Shown here piece by piece: positions 36,353 to 45,414 of a stretch of DNA of 51,233 bases (position 1 is the stretch's first letter; the number at the start of each line of letters is the position of its first letter). Both the position numbers and the translations under genes were made by a program. The stretch is from positions 1-51,233 of the forward strand of contig JAFYEZ010000003.1 of assembly GCA_017544005.1 (NCBI GenBank), read 5' to 3'. The notes under the pieces are model-generated. The model ran no database searches, was not told where the DNA came from, and saw only the letters and a program-made list of their open reading frames with translations. The stretch is from Bacteroidales bacterium. GTDB taxonomy: Bacteria > Bacteroidota > Bacteroidia > Bacteroidales > UBA932.

Positions 36353-37945
36353 CTAGAAGGTGCAGCCCACGGTCAGGGCAGCGGCATTGCGCAGGCGGCC
36401 GTCCAGATACTGCGGCGTGCGAAGCAGGAGGCTCAGGCCGTCCTGCAGGCGGACATACGCCGAGAATTTTTCAGAAAAGATGCGGGTGTAGGTGCACCCG
36501 AGGGCGAGACCGGCGCGGGGCGCGGTCTCAAATTCAAACTGCCGGTTGAGCCGGGCGTCGAACGAGAGCGGAGCGGGCGAAGAACTCGAAGCCAGCTTTT
36601 TGTCGGAAGCCGGATTGCCGAAGCCCATCCCGAAGGAGGCTTCGCCGCGGAAGGAAAGCATATCATGCGCCCGCACGAGATTACGCTCGCAGTGGCCGGT
36701 AGCATTCAGCGCCATAATCCGTGACGTACGCTGATAAGGATAGATGGAGGTAATGCCCTGGTGGAACGCGCCATCAAAGGTCGCGCCGAAGGCGGTTTTT
36801 GCGCGATAGTCCTTTACGCCGCGCCAAGCGTCCCAGGCCAGGTGGATGGTGGCATCCATCGCCGAGAGAACATGGTTCTGACCGAAATAGGTAACCACCG
36901 TGGACTTACCCGGCTCCGTGGTCTGTTTATAGACATTCTTTTCGTTTGAGAGCGTGGCGAAGGCCGCCTCCCAGCAGAAACGGTCGGTGGCAGTAGCCCG
37001 CCGGGAGAGGGTTTCCCCGGAATAGTTGATTTCGTGGCCGCTGAATTCGCAGAAGACGATACTCGAAGAGGCTCGCTTGCCGTAGTAGCCATCACGATGC
37101 ATGTAGGAGAGCTGGTGGAAACCGCCCCGCTTCGTATAGAGCTGGAGAGATCCGCCCAACCGGGTGTTGTCCATATAGCGGGGATTGCTCAGTGCCACGA
37201 AGTTGTCGTCGCCTGAGAAAAGCTCGCGGATACCGTAGCAGGCGCCATAGTCGACGAAAATGTAGAACATCTTGTCCGTGGTGCCGTACTGCCGGGCCCG
37301 AAGCTCCTCCAGGTCGCGGTTGTAAGCCAGACTGGCACCCAACACAGTGCCGCTTCGCAGCGTCCGCTGTATCCCTGCCGTCAGGTCAAGCACCATCAGA
37401 TTGCTGCGCGAACGGGGGTCACGCAGCTTGGTCCGCATTCCGGAGCTGTAATTCACCTTGACGCCGGCCGACCAGCAGTCGTTGATGGTATAGGACATCG
37501 CGCCGGTGAGGCCGTAGCGCTCCTGCTGACGGAGGGCAGCCGTGGAATCGACCGTTTCGTAAAAATTGACAGGGGCCGATGAGGAGCCCGCCAGCAGCGA
37601 GCCCCCCATATCCTGTCCCTGAAAGTAGGAATAGTGCATCCGACCATAAAAGGCCACCTTGTCGGAGACCTTTACGTATGACTCCGTCACGCCGGCGGTG
37701 TACCAGTCGTCGGCCGAATCGTCGGGCCCTTTCAGCCCCCCGTTTTCCTTGACAAACTGGCCCTCCGCTATCGCGATGCGTCCAAGCTGGAGCCGGCCGA
37801 TACCGGCGGCGTTGTCGAGTTTCAGGAAAGGGTTGGTTGATACGATATAGTGGTAATCGCGCAGCGCGTCACGCTCCTGTCCCCCGGCCTGAAAGGCGAG
37901 GGACAAAAGCAGTGCCAGCGTAAGGAGTCGTGTTCGGAAACGCAT
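36353..37945 (-). CDS. Outer-membrane beta-barrel protein, DUF6850-like
   Basis: A 530-residue protein: signal peptide (RFRTRLLTLALLLSLAFQAGGQ), then alternating hydrophobic strands with many aromatic belts (VAFYGRMHYSYFQGQDMGG, ERYGLTGAMSYTINDCWSAG, RLGGSLQLYTKRGGFHQLSY) to a C-terminal aromatic end (AALTVGCTF), as in outer-membrane barrels of about 18 or more strands. It matches, from memory, the DUF6850 family, which is found beside DUF4876 lipoproteins and TonB receptors. Its ATG overlaps the DUF4876 stop (TAATG). Function unknown; its neighbours suggest an outer-membrane partner of the receptor. Confidence 0.75.
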   Translation of the reverse strand: MRFRTRLLTLALLLSLAFQAGGQERDALRDYHYIVSTNPFLKLDNAAGIGRLQLGRIAIAEGQFVKENGGLKGPDDSADDWYTAGVTESYVKVSDKVAFYGRMHYSYFQGQDMGGSLLAGSSSAPVNFYETVDSTAALRQQERYGLTGAMSYTINDCWSAGVKVNYSSGMRTKLRDPRSRSNLMVLDLTAGIQRTLRSGTVLGASLAYNRDLEELRARQYGTTDKMFYIFVDYGACYGIRELFSGDDNFVALSNPRYMDNTRLGGSLQLYTKRGGFHQLSYMHRDGYYGKRASSSIVFCEFSGHEINYSGETLSRRATATDRFCWEAAFATLSNEKNVYKQTTEPGKSTVVTYFGQNHVLSAMDATIHLAWDAWRGVKDYRAKTAFGATFDGAFHQGITSIYPYQRTSRIMALNATGHCERNLVRAHDMLSFRGEASFGMGFGNPASDKKLASSSSPAPLSFDARLNRQFEFETAPRAGLALGCTYTRIFSEKFSAYVRLQDGLSLLLRTPQYLDGRLRNAAALTVGCTF

Positions 37946-39258
37946 TATTTCTTGATGGAAGCGACTTTCCTCTGGTGGAAGTCGTTGGACGAGTTGTTGG
38001 TATCCAGGTAGATGATGTGGGCGCCATTGGCAATGGAAGCCTCTGCGTCGATACCGGAAGGATCGGTCGTACCGTTTTCTGCATCCACAGCCACCGTACC
38101 GCCTGCATAGTTGTAAACCAGTTTGCCGGCGTTCTCGGCGAGAGCCTCGGTAGCTTCCTTATCCACGTTACGGTAAATGGAGTAGCCCTGGCCGTTTGTG
38201 AACTTCGCGTACCCTGCGTCAACGCTCGGGATGAAACGAGTCTTGCTGTCGGCGAGCTTTGGAATGTTGAAGATCTCGGCGCCATCCACGATAGCGGCTT
38301 CACGGATGATGGCGTTCGGCATCGTTGCGCCCATCGTCTCATCCAGGTTAGCCTTGTCGTCAGCATAGGTTGCGGGATTGTCCAGACGGAAGAGGAAGAA
38401 ACCCGGCGAGAAGTTTGAGGTCACCCAACCGGTACCCAGACCGTATTTGACAGCCTTCATGTAACGAGAAGCGTCGGTGAAGGCAGGTGCGGGATAATAG
38501 GATGCCATGTTGAAACCGCTCTCCTTGTCATACATCACATAATCTGCGTTGGAGAGGTCCACGGAATTGGTATAGGTCTCGGTGTGATTTACGGCGCCCA
38601 TGATGGAGATGACAATCTGCGAGTATGCCGGAATCTTCACCGTGGTGGTAAAATACCAGTAGCCATAGCCTGCAGGCAGCCAGTCCGTATAGGTAAGCTT
38701 ACCGTCTTTATCGTAATACTTGTTGGAGGCATGTGCATTCGGCGGGTTGATGTGGCCGATGCAGATCTTGGATGCATCCACTTCGGTGCCTGCGTTGTTG
38801 TAAAGGATGATATACTTGTCGTTGGCATAAGTACCGGAGTTGTCGTTCTTCTGGCAGCCGCCGGCATACACCTCTTTGATGATGAGCTGGGAGCCCTGAG
38901 AAGCGATGACCGGGAGCTTGAAGTCGTTGACGGCGTTGGGATCGGCCTTTTTGTCGACGACTGTGATGGCGGTCTTGCCGTTGCAGTTGGTCACGACACC
39001 ATTGGCGTCGATACCACGGAAAGCGACGGAAGCGTCATAGATACCGACCGGAAGGCTGAAAGTTGCCACACCCTGGGCATTGGTAGTAGCCTCGAAAGTA
39101 GCGGGACCGGAGACGGTCACCGTGATACCCTCTTTTGCATAGTTGACGTCATTCTGCGTCAGCTGGATTGTAACATCCTGCGGTTCCTCCTTGGGTTCGC
39201 AAGAATAGGCCACCGCAAGGGCGGCAACCATTACGAGTAATGAAAGAACTTTTTTCAT
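37945..39258 (-). CDS. DUF4876 surface lipoprotein
   Basis: A 437-residue lipoprotein. The signal KKVLSLLVMVAALAVAYSC has lipobox VAYSC followed by EPKEEP. An N-terminal Ig-like/CarboxypepD-like module (about 30-115, VTVSGPATFEATTNAQGVATF) precedes a lamin-tail-like core: IIKEVYAGGC, NDKYIILYNNAGTEVDASKICIG (about 145-170). DUF4876 proteins are conserved in Bacteroidetes without an assigned function. Position between a TonB receptor and a DUF6850 barrel, with a one-base overlap, argues for a stable outer-membrane complex. Exposure at the surface is inferred from the acidic residues after the cysteine. Confidence 0.8.
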   Translation of the reverse strand: MKKVLSLLVMVAALAVAYSCEPKEEPQDVTIQLTQNDVNYAKEGITVTVSGPATFEATTNAQGVATFSLPVGIYDASVAFRGIDANGVVTNCNGKTAITVVDKKADPNAVNDFKLPVIASQGSQLIIKEVYAGGCQKNDNSGTYANDKYIILYNNAGTEVDASKICIGHINPPNAHASNKYYDKDGKLTYTDWLPAGYGYWYFTTTVKIPAYSQIVISIMGAVNHTETYTNSVDLSNADYVMYDKESGFNMASYYPAPAFTDASRYMKAVKYGLGTGWVTSNFSPGFFLFRLDNPATYADDKANLDETMGATMPNAIIREAAIVDGAEIFNIPKLADSKTRFIPSVDAGYAKFTNGQGYSIYRNVDKEATEALAENAGKLVYNYAGGTVAVDAENGTTDPSGIDAEASIANGAHIIYLDTNNSSNDFHQRKVASIKK

Positions 39259-39292
39259 GATGAACTGTTATTAATGATTGATAATAGAGTGG

Positions 39293-42289
39293 TTAGAATT
39301 TCAATCGAACGGTCAGGCCGTAGTAGAACGAGGGAATATATCCAGAAACGGATTCATAGTTCCCGGTCCGGCTGGAACGGACCTGCGAGAGGTTGTTGAA
39401 GAAGTTATTGGCATAGAACGACACCGATGCCAGATCGCCGATCTCCTTGGTCACGCTGATATTGGCCGAGAAATAAGGGGTAATGTAATCCGGCAGGAAG
39501 GTATTCGTATAGCTGGTGAGTTTGGCCAGGCCGCGCAGATCCTTGGCCTTGGCGTTGTCGCCCGCTTCAATGGCCGCCCTGTAGTCGTCCAGGAAGGGAC
39601 GGAGGGTAGTCGGGTCGGCAAAACTCACATAATAGTCTGGAAAACAGACCACGTAGTGTTCCCCTTCGTAGAGCGATTCGTTCGTAAAGGAAAGCAGATC
39701 GTTGCGGTCGGAGATCACGTAAGAACGCGGCGTTCCGTCGACGCGTTCGCTGATGGCCTGCGAAAACTTGAGCAGGCTGGTTTCCACCTTGAGCGAAAGA
39801 ATCATACGGACCTTCGGGATATGGGTCGTCAACGTCAGGTTGGTATTGACATTGGAGGTGCGGCGACCGTTGCCGTAGGAATCGTCACCGTAGAAAAACC
39901 CCAGATACTTAAAGGGGGTGCCGTCGGCGGAAGGAAGATTGGTCTGGTAAAAGGCAGTGGTATTGGCATTGAAAGCCTTGTAGTTATACCAGGTACCATC
40001 GATCCGGATTGTTGTGTTGATGGACTTAATCTTGGGGAAATCCACCACCCATTCCATGCCGTAGCGTCTCATCGGCTGAACGGCGTTGGTTACGAAGGGA
40101 CGGCTGGCGAACTCGTTTTTGACGATATAAGGCAATTCCATCGCAGGATAGGTCCCCGTCCGGTCGGAAACCGTCACGACGCCCGTCGTCCGGTCGATAC
40201 TGTAAATCCGGTCCCCTTCAGGAATGAGACAGCCGGAGACGGCGGAAGTCTGCGTATAGAGATAGGTATGCGGGCGATACTCGGACTGATAGACATAGGC
40301 ATCGAGGGTCAGGTTATAGAAACCTGCCAGCGAGATTTTCATGCCGCCCAGGTTGGCCTCGACACCCACCTCGCTCTGCCGGTTGCGCTGGAATTTCAGG
40401 TCTGCGTTGTACTCCATCGTCCTAGGCATGATTTTGTAGGCGACATAGGAGTTGCCGGCCGCATCCGTCGGCGAATCAAAAACGTTCCGGTCGTAGTAGG
40501 AAGGCGTCGGATAAAGAATTGAGTAAGAGGGTAATTTCACCGCCAGGCCCCAGCTCGCACGGAAGGCAAGCGCGCGGAAGAAATCGCGGTGATGATCCTT
40601 TTCGGAAAAGACCGTATACTTCACATTGAAGCGGGGCGAGAGACTGGAGACCGTGCCGTAGTGGGAATCCCGGATCATCGTCCGGTCCTGACGAATACCG
40701 GTAATCAGGTTCAGTCGGCCCTCACGACCCACGGGAATCATCACATTATCTTCCGCGTAGAGAGCCAGGTTGTGCATGAAGGGCTTGTCGCTGTAGAGCC
40801 AGTCACGGTAGGTCGGGGCCGTGGCAAAGTCGGAGGAATAGACGCCGCGGCCAAAGTTGCCGTCACCCGTCCAGTCCGCACCTATCTTCAACTTGTTGTT
40901 GATCTTTCCGAAGTTACGGGCCCAGTTGGCCTTGATGCCGAGTTTCCAGGAAAGCGGGCGGTTGTCTTCTACCATCTCGTTGTACCAGTAGCCGCGCGGA
41001 ATGAGAAGCACGGTACCGGTCGGATCGTCTTCGTAGGAACGGGCAATATAGTATCCCTCCTGCGAGCCATGCAGTTCGACCTTGCCCACCGCACTCGAAT
41101 AGTTCTTGTTCTCGCGGCTGAACTTGTCGCTGTAGGAGATGGAACCGTTCATCTCGACATTGGTGATCCACGGCTTGCTGAGCAGCCAATTGAGCGAGAA
41201 GTTGCCACGGATGACATTGTCGCGCACATTGGTGTAGGTATTCTTGAACTGGTCCGGGTCGGCCTTGGTGTTATAGCCGCCCACGTTGCCCGTGACGCCC
41301 ACCGAGAAACGAAGCGGCGTGGCGACAAAGGCTCCCTTGTTGAAAAGATTCGACCAGGTCATCGAGAGTTGGGCGCGGTCGTAGGCCGTGTAGGGCGACA
41401 TCGGCTCGGAGATGGAACGGGTATACTCAACGCTGCTGTTGATTACCCCGCGGGAAGCGCCGCTGCGCGCCTCTCCCAGACCGAACCCTTTGCTGGCTGA
41501 GACCTGCTTGGTGTTGGGGCTGGTGGAGAGGGTCACCATCCACGGCGTTTTTCCCTTCCGGGTATTGATCTTCACGATACCGGAGGTCATGTCGCCATAT
41601 TCCACGGAAGGCACGCCGGTAATGACCTCCACCGACTCGACATTGGTCGAAGCGATGTTGTTGGTGGCCACGCCTTTCATCTGGCTCGTGGAGGAGAACT
41701 GGCCGAAGGCGGCGTTGTTCGAGAGGCGGACGCCGTCCACCTCGACGGCCGTACCGAAGGAGGCGTTGCCCTCTTCGGCACCGGAGGCGCGGATGTTGAA
41801 CTGCTGTTCGCTGGTCAGGCTCGGATTGGCAGTCGCCCCGCCCGGCATCAGGCCGGAGATGCTCGAGACGTTCATCAGCTGGACGTGCTCGAGGGCCGTC
41901 TTGTCGATGGTGCGGGAGGTGGTGGCCGCCGAACTGCTCTCCTGGGCCGTCACGACCGCACCTTCCAGGGCGAGGTTGTCCTGCGCGAGCTGGATGCGGT
42001 AGTTGCGGATATCCTTGGAGACGGTGATTTCACGCTTGTCCTCCACATAGCCCACACAGGAAACGACCACCGTGGTCTTGCCGGCAGCCACCTTCGCGAT
42101 GGTGAAGGCGCCCTTCGCATCGCAGACCGCCCACTGGCCGGAGGAGAGCACCACCGTGGCAAACTCCACGGGAGCGCCGTCGCCCTTGTCGACCACCGTA
42201 CCGCTGAGGGTAAAGGTCTGCTGGGCCGCTGCACCGAAACCGGTAAGCAGGGCCGCCAGGGAAAGGATCAGGATGCGAAAGCGTTTCAT
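39293..42289 (-). CDS. TonB-dependent receptor (non-SusC)
   Basis: A 998-residue outer-membrane receptor: signal peptide (KRFRILILSLAALLTGFGAAAQ), CarboxypepD_reg-like domain (about 25-105, LSGTVVDKGDGAPVEFATVVL), plug (VSSISGLMPGG, FNIRASGAEEGNASFGTAVE, ESVEVITGVPSVEYGDMTSG, about 140-240) and barrel ending in YGLTVRLKF. The plug wording is that of general TonB receptors, not SusC. It precedes DUF4876 and DUF6850 genes in one transcript with M3 and M16 peptidases; peptide import is an inference. The ATG at 42289 is used rather than an upstream TTG. Confidence 0.92.
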   Translation of the reverse strand: MKRFRILILSLAALLTGFGAAAQQTFTLSGTVVDKGDGAPVEFATVVLSSGQWAVCDAKGAFTIAKVAAGKTTVVVSCVGYVEDKREITVSKDIRNYRIQLAQDNLALEGAVVTAQESSSAATTSRTIDKTALEHVQLMNVSSISGLMPGGATANPSLTSEQQFNIRASGAEEGNASFGTAVEVDGVRLSNNAAFGQFSSTSQMKGVATNNIASTNVESVEVITGVPSVEYGDMTSGIVKINTRKGKTPWMVTLSTSPNTKQVSASKGFGLGEARSGASRGVINSSVEYTRSISEPMSPYTAYDRAQLSMTWSNLFNKGAFVATPLRFSVGVTGNVGGYNTKADPDQFKNTYTNVRDNVIRGNFSLNWLLSKPWITNVEMNGSISYSDKFSRENKNYSSAVGKVELHGSQEGYYIARSYEDDPTGTVLLIPRGYWYNEMVEDNRPLSWKLGIKANWARNFGKINNKLKIGADWTGDGNFGRGVYSSDFATAPTYRDWLYSDKPFMHNLALYAEDNVMIPVGREGRLNLITGIRQDRTMIRDSHYGTVSSLSPRFNVKYTVFSEKDHHRDFFRALAFRASWGLAVKLPSYSILYPTPSYYDRNVFDSPTDAAGNSYVAYKIMPRTMEYNADLKFQRNRQSEVGVEANLGGMKISLAGFYNLTLDAYVYQSEYRPHTYLYTQTSAVSGCLIPEGDRIYSIDRTTGVVTVSDRTGTYPAMELPYIVKNEFASRPFVTNAVQPMRRYGMEWVVDFPKIKSINTTIRIDGTWYNYKAFNANTTAFYQTNLPSADGTPFKYLGFFYGDDSYGNGRRTSNVNTNLTLTTHIPKVRMILSLKVETSLLKFSQAISERVDGTPRSYVISDRNDLLSFTNESLYEGEHYVVCFPDYYVSFADPTTLRPFLDDYRAAIEAGDNAKAKDLRGLAKLTSYTNTFLPDYITPYFSANISVTKEIGDLASVSFYANNFFNNLSQVRSSRTGNYESVSGYIPSFYYGLTVRLKF

Positions 42290-42311
42290 TTTCAAATTCA
42301 AATAGGATTAC

Positions 42312-44339
42312 TTATTTCAGGCCACGGGCACGGAGCAGGGCGTCCGGATCGGGCTGCGCGCCACGGAAACGGACGTAGAGGGTCATCGGGTCCTCGCTGT
42401 CTCCTTTCTCGAGGATGTTGTGGCGGAAACTCATGGCCGTCTCCTTGTCGAATACTCCCTTCTGTCTGAAGAGTTCAAAGGCGTCCTTGTCGAGCACTTC
42501 GGCCCAGAGATAGCTGTAGTAGCCGGCGCTGTAGCCGCTGTTGAAGATGTGGTTGAAGTAGGTGGTGCGGTAACGCGGGATGATCTCGTCGATGAGACCC
42601 ATCTCCCGGCAGGCCTTCTTTTCAAAGGCTTCGATATCAATGCCTTCCACCGAGGTCAGTTCGTGCCACTTCATATCCAGGATGGAGGCCGCGCAAAGTT
42701 CGGCGGTCATGAAGCCCTGGTTGAAGTTGCCGGCCGCAATGACTTTGGCGAGCAGTTCATCGGGAATCACCTCGCCCGTCTCGTAGTGACGCGCATAAGC
42801 GGCAAGCACTTCGGGTTCGAAAGCCCAGTTCTCGTTGATCTGCGAGGGGAGCTCCACGAAGTCACGGGCCACCGCCGTACCGCTCACCGTGTGATAGGTA
42901 CACTGGCTCAGCAGGCCGTGCAGCGCGTGACCAAACTCATGGAACATGGTCTCCACGTTGTCGAGGCTCAGCAGCGAAGGCTTATCGGCCGTCGGCTTGT
43001 TGAAATTGCCCACATTGACGATGATGGGGCGGACATTCTCCCCTTCCGGCGTGATGAATTGGTCGCGGATATTGTCCATCCACGCCCCGCCGCGCTTGGT
43101 GTCACGCGGGAAATAGTCGGTCAGCAGCACGCCGATCAGCGAACCGTCGGCATCGCTGACGCGGAAGGCCTCCACATCGGGATGATACTTGGGTGCATCC
43201 GCAATGGGCTCGAACTGCAGGCCGTAGAGGCGCGATGCGGTAGAGAAGACCCCCTCGCGCACATTCTCCATCTTGAAGTACGGCATCACGGCATTCTCAT
43301 CCAGGTCATACTTCGCCTTGCGGACGCGTTCTGCATAGTAGAACCAGTCCCAGGGTTCAATCTTGCTGCCGGCGGGCAGCAGGCCGGAGGCCACATCGGC
43401 GTCCATCACCTTCTGCATGTCGAACACCTCGGCTTTGGCCTGCCGGACGGCGTATTTCATGATATTGGCCAGGAAAGCATCCACGGCCTTCGGAGTCTTG
43501 GCCATCTTGTCGCTGAGAATGAAGGCGGCGGGAGTATCGTAACCCAGCAGATTCGCCTTTTCAATCTTCAGGCGCAGGATGTCGAGCACAATCTGCTTGT
43601 TGTCGTACTCATTGCCGTTGTTGCCGCGCGAGGCATACGCGCGGAACATCGCCTCGCGGCGGGCGCGGTCCTCACAGGTGGTCATGGCAGTGGTATATTC
43701 GGAAATCGCCACACCGAAGGCAGCCTTGAAGGCATTGTTTTCCGCGAGCAGGTTGTTGCCGAAGCGCAGCGAAAGGGTGGCCAGCTCGGTGTTGATTTCG
43801 CGCATGCGGGCCTGGCCTGCCTGATCGAGACCGATGCCGTTCTTTTCAAAATCACGGTAGATTTCGTCGAGCACGCGCTCCTGTTCGGTGGTCAGTCCCA
43901 GTTCCGCCTTCTTGTCGTAGAGGGTCTTGACCTTGGCAAAGAGACCGGCGTTCATGAAGATGTCGTTTTCATGCGCGGTCACGATGGGAGTCACCTCCTC
44001 CACGACCCGCTGGATTCTCGGCGTATTGATGGATTCGGAGAGATTGAAGAGCACGCGGGAGACTTTGCTAAGCAGCGCGCCGGAGCGGTCCAGGGCACCG
44101 ATCACATTCTCGAAAGTCGGCTCTGCGTCAGAAGCCACGATGGCCTCGATCTCGGCGAGTTGCTCGTCAATGCCAGCCTGGATGGCCGGGACATAATCCG
44201 CGTCCGTGATCTGCTCGAAAGGCGGAATGCCGTAGGGCGTGTTCCACTCGGTGAAAAAGGGGTTGGTGCGGGTGCAGGAGGTCATCAGTGCCAAGGTTAC
44301 AAAAAAGAAGGCAATATGTTTCATTTTTATATGTTTCAT
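42312..44339 (-). CDS. M3 family metallopeptidase lipoprotein (peptidyl-dipeptidase type)
   Basis: A 675-residue M3A peptidase of the Dcp/oligopeptidase A type. The zinc motif HExxH with downstream Glu is MFHEFGHALHGLL (about residue 465) and later VELPSQINENWAFE. Unlike cytosolic E. coli Dcp, it has a lipoprotein signal (HIAFFFVTLALMTSC), so it acts in the periplasm or on an outer-membrane leaflet. It should cleave dipeptides or short pieces from oligopeptides. The start is ambiguous: a 13-bp direct repeat doubles the initiation region, giving ATGs at 44339 and 44324 (MKHIKMKHIA). It starts 16 nt after pheS. Confidence 0.92.
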   Translation of the reverse strand: MKHIKMKHIAFFFVTLALMTSCTRTNPFFTEWNTPYGIPPFEQITDADYVPAIQAGIDEQLAEIEAIVASDAEPTFENVIGALDRSGALLSKVSRVLFNLSESINTPRIQRVVEEVTPIVTAHENDIFMNAGLFAKVKTLYDKKAELGLTTEQERVLDEIYRDFEKNGIGLDQAGQARMREINTELATLSLRFGNNLLAENNAFKAAFGVAISEYTTAMTTCEDRARREAMFRAYASRGNNGNEYDNKQIVLDILRLKIEKANLLGYDTPAAFILSDKMAKTPKAVDAFLANIMKYAVRQAKAEVFDMQKVMDADVASGLLPAGSKIEPWDWFYYAERVRKAKYDLDENAVMPYFKMENVREGVFSTASRLYGLQFEPIADAPKYHPDVEAFRVSDADGSLIGVLLTDYFPRDTKRGGAWMDNIRDQFITPEGENVRPIIVNVGNFNKPTADKPSLLSLDNVETMFHEFGHALHGLLSQCTYHTVSGTAVARDFVELPSQINENWAFEPEVLAAYARHYETGEVIPDELLAKVIAAGNFNQGFMTAELCAASILDMKWHELTSVEGIDIEAFEKKACREMGLIDEIIPRYRTTYFNHIFNSGYSAGYYSYLWAEVLDKDAFELFRQKGVFDKETAMSFRHNILEKGDSEDPMTLYVRFRGAQPDPDALLRARGLK

Positions 44340-44355
44340 TTTCACAAATCAAAGG

Positions 44356-45390
44356 TTAAATCACCGTCTCGAATTCACGCAGGAAACGGAGGTCGTTTTC
44401 AAAATAGTGACGGAGGTCCTTGACCTGCCATTTGAGCATGGCGATACGCTCGATACCCATGCCGAAGGCGAAGCCGCTGTAAACCTCGGGATCGATGCCA
44501 TTGGCGCGGAGGACGTTCGGGTCCACCATGCCGCAGCCCAGAATCTCGAGCCAGCCGGTACCCTTGCAGATGTTGCACCCCTTGCCGTGGCAGATGTTGC
44601 AGCTCACGTCCACCTCGGCCGACGGTTCGGTGAAGGGGAAGTAGCTGGGGCGCATGCGGATCTGCGTCTCGGGGCCGAACATTTCGCGGGCGAAGAGGAG
44701 GATAGCCTGCTTGAGGTCGGCGAAGGAGACATTCTTGTCGATATAGAGGCCCTCCACCTGATGGAAGATGCAGTGCGCACGGGCGGAGATGGCCTCGTTG
44801 CGGAAGACGCGACCCGGACAGACCACGCGGATCGGAGGCTGCTGCCGCTCCATGGTGCGTACCTGCACGGAGGAGGTGTGGGTGCGGAGCAGGATGGGGT
44901 TCTCGCCGCCGGGGCTGACGAAGAAGGTGTCCTGCATATCGCGGGCCGGGTGCTCCGGCGGGAAGTTCAGGGCGGAGAAGACATGCCAGTCGTCTTCGAT
45001 TTCGGGTCCCTCGGCCACACTATAGCCGAATTTGCGGAAGATCGAGAGAATCTCCTCGCGGGTGATGGAGATGGGGTGACGGGCACCGAGGTCCATCCGG
45101 TCGCCCGGCTTGGTCAGGTCGAAAGAGGCCTTGCCGCCGCCGGCAATCTGGTCCAGCGCCTCGCGCAGCTCGTTGATGCGGTTCTGGGCCGCCGTCTTGA
45201 GCTGGTTCAGCCGTTGGCCGAATTCCCGTTTCTGCTCGGGAGAGACCGTGCGGAATTCTTCGAAGAGGCGGGTAATTTCGCCCTTCTTTCCGAGCCACTG
45301 GATGCGGAGTTCTTCGAGTTCCTGTTCGCGGGCCGCCTTGAGTTCCTGGAGGGCGGCCTGGAGTTCTTCTATCTTTTGCTGTGAAATCAT
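44356..45390 (-). CDS. pheS: Phenylalanyl-tRNA synthetase alpha subunit
   Basis: A 344-residue class II aminoacyl-tRNA synthetase catalytic subunit, partner of PheT (not in this window). An N-terminal coiled coil (about 1-85, QQKIEELQAALQELKAAREQ) binds tRNA. Motif 2 is GRVFRNEAISARAHCIFHQVEG (about 195-215 in part) and motif 3 is GFAFGMGIERIAML (about 308). A Cys-rich insert CNICHGKGCNICKGTGW (about 268) may bind zinc. It sits in a run with manC and yraN upstream and M3 downstream, all on the minus strand with short gaps. Confidence 0.96.
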   Translation of the reverse strand: MISQQKIEELQAALQELKAAREQELEELRIQWLGKKGEITRLFEEFRTVSPEQKREFGQRLNQLKTAAQNRINELREALDQIAGGGKASFDLTKPGDRMDLGARHPISITREEILSIFRKFGYSVAEGPEIEDDWHVFSALNFPPEHPARDMQDTFFVSPGGENPILLRTHTSSVQVRTMERQQPPIRVVCPGRVFRNEAISARAHCIFHQVEGLYIDKNVSFADLKQAILLFAREMFGPETQIRMRPSYFPFTEPSAEVDVSCNICHGKGCNICKGTGWLEILGCGMVDPNVLRANGIDPEVYSGFAFGMGIERIAMLKWQVKDLRHYFENDLRFLREFETVI

Positions 45391-45414
45391 GAATTCAGCT
45401 TATTATGGGTAAAA

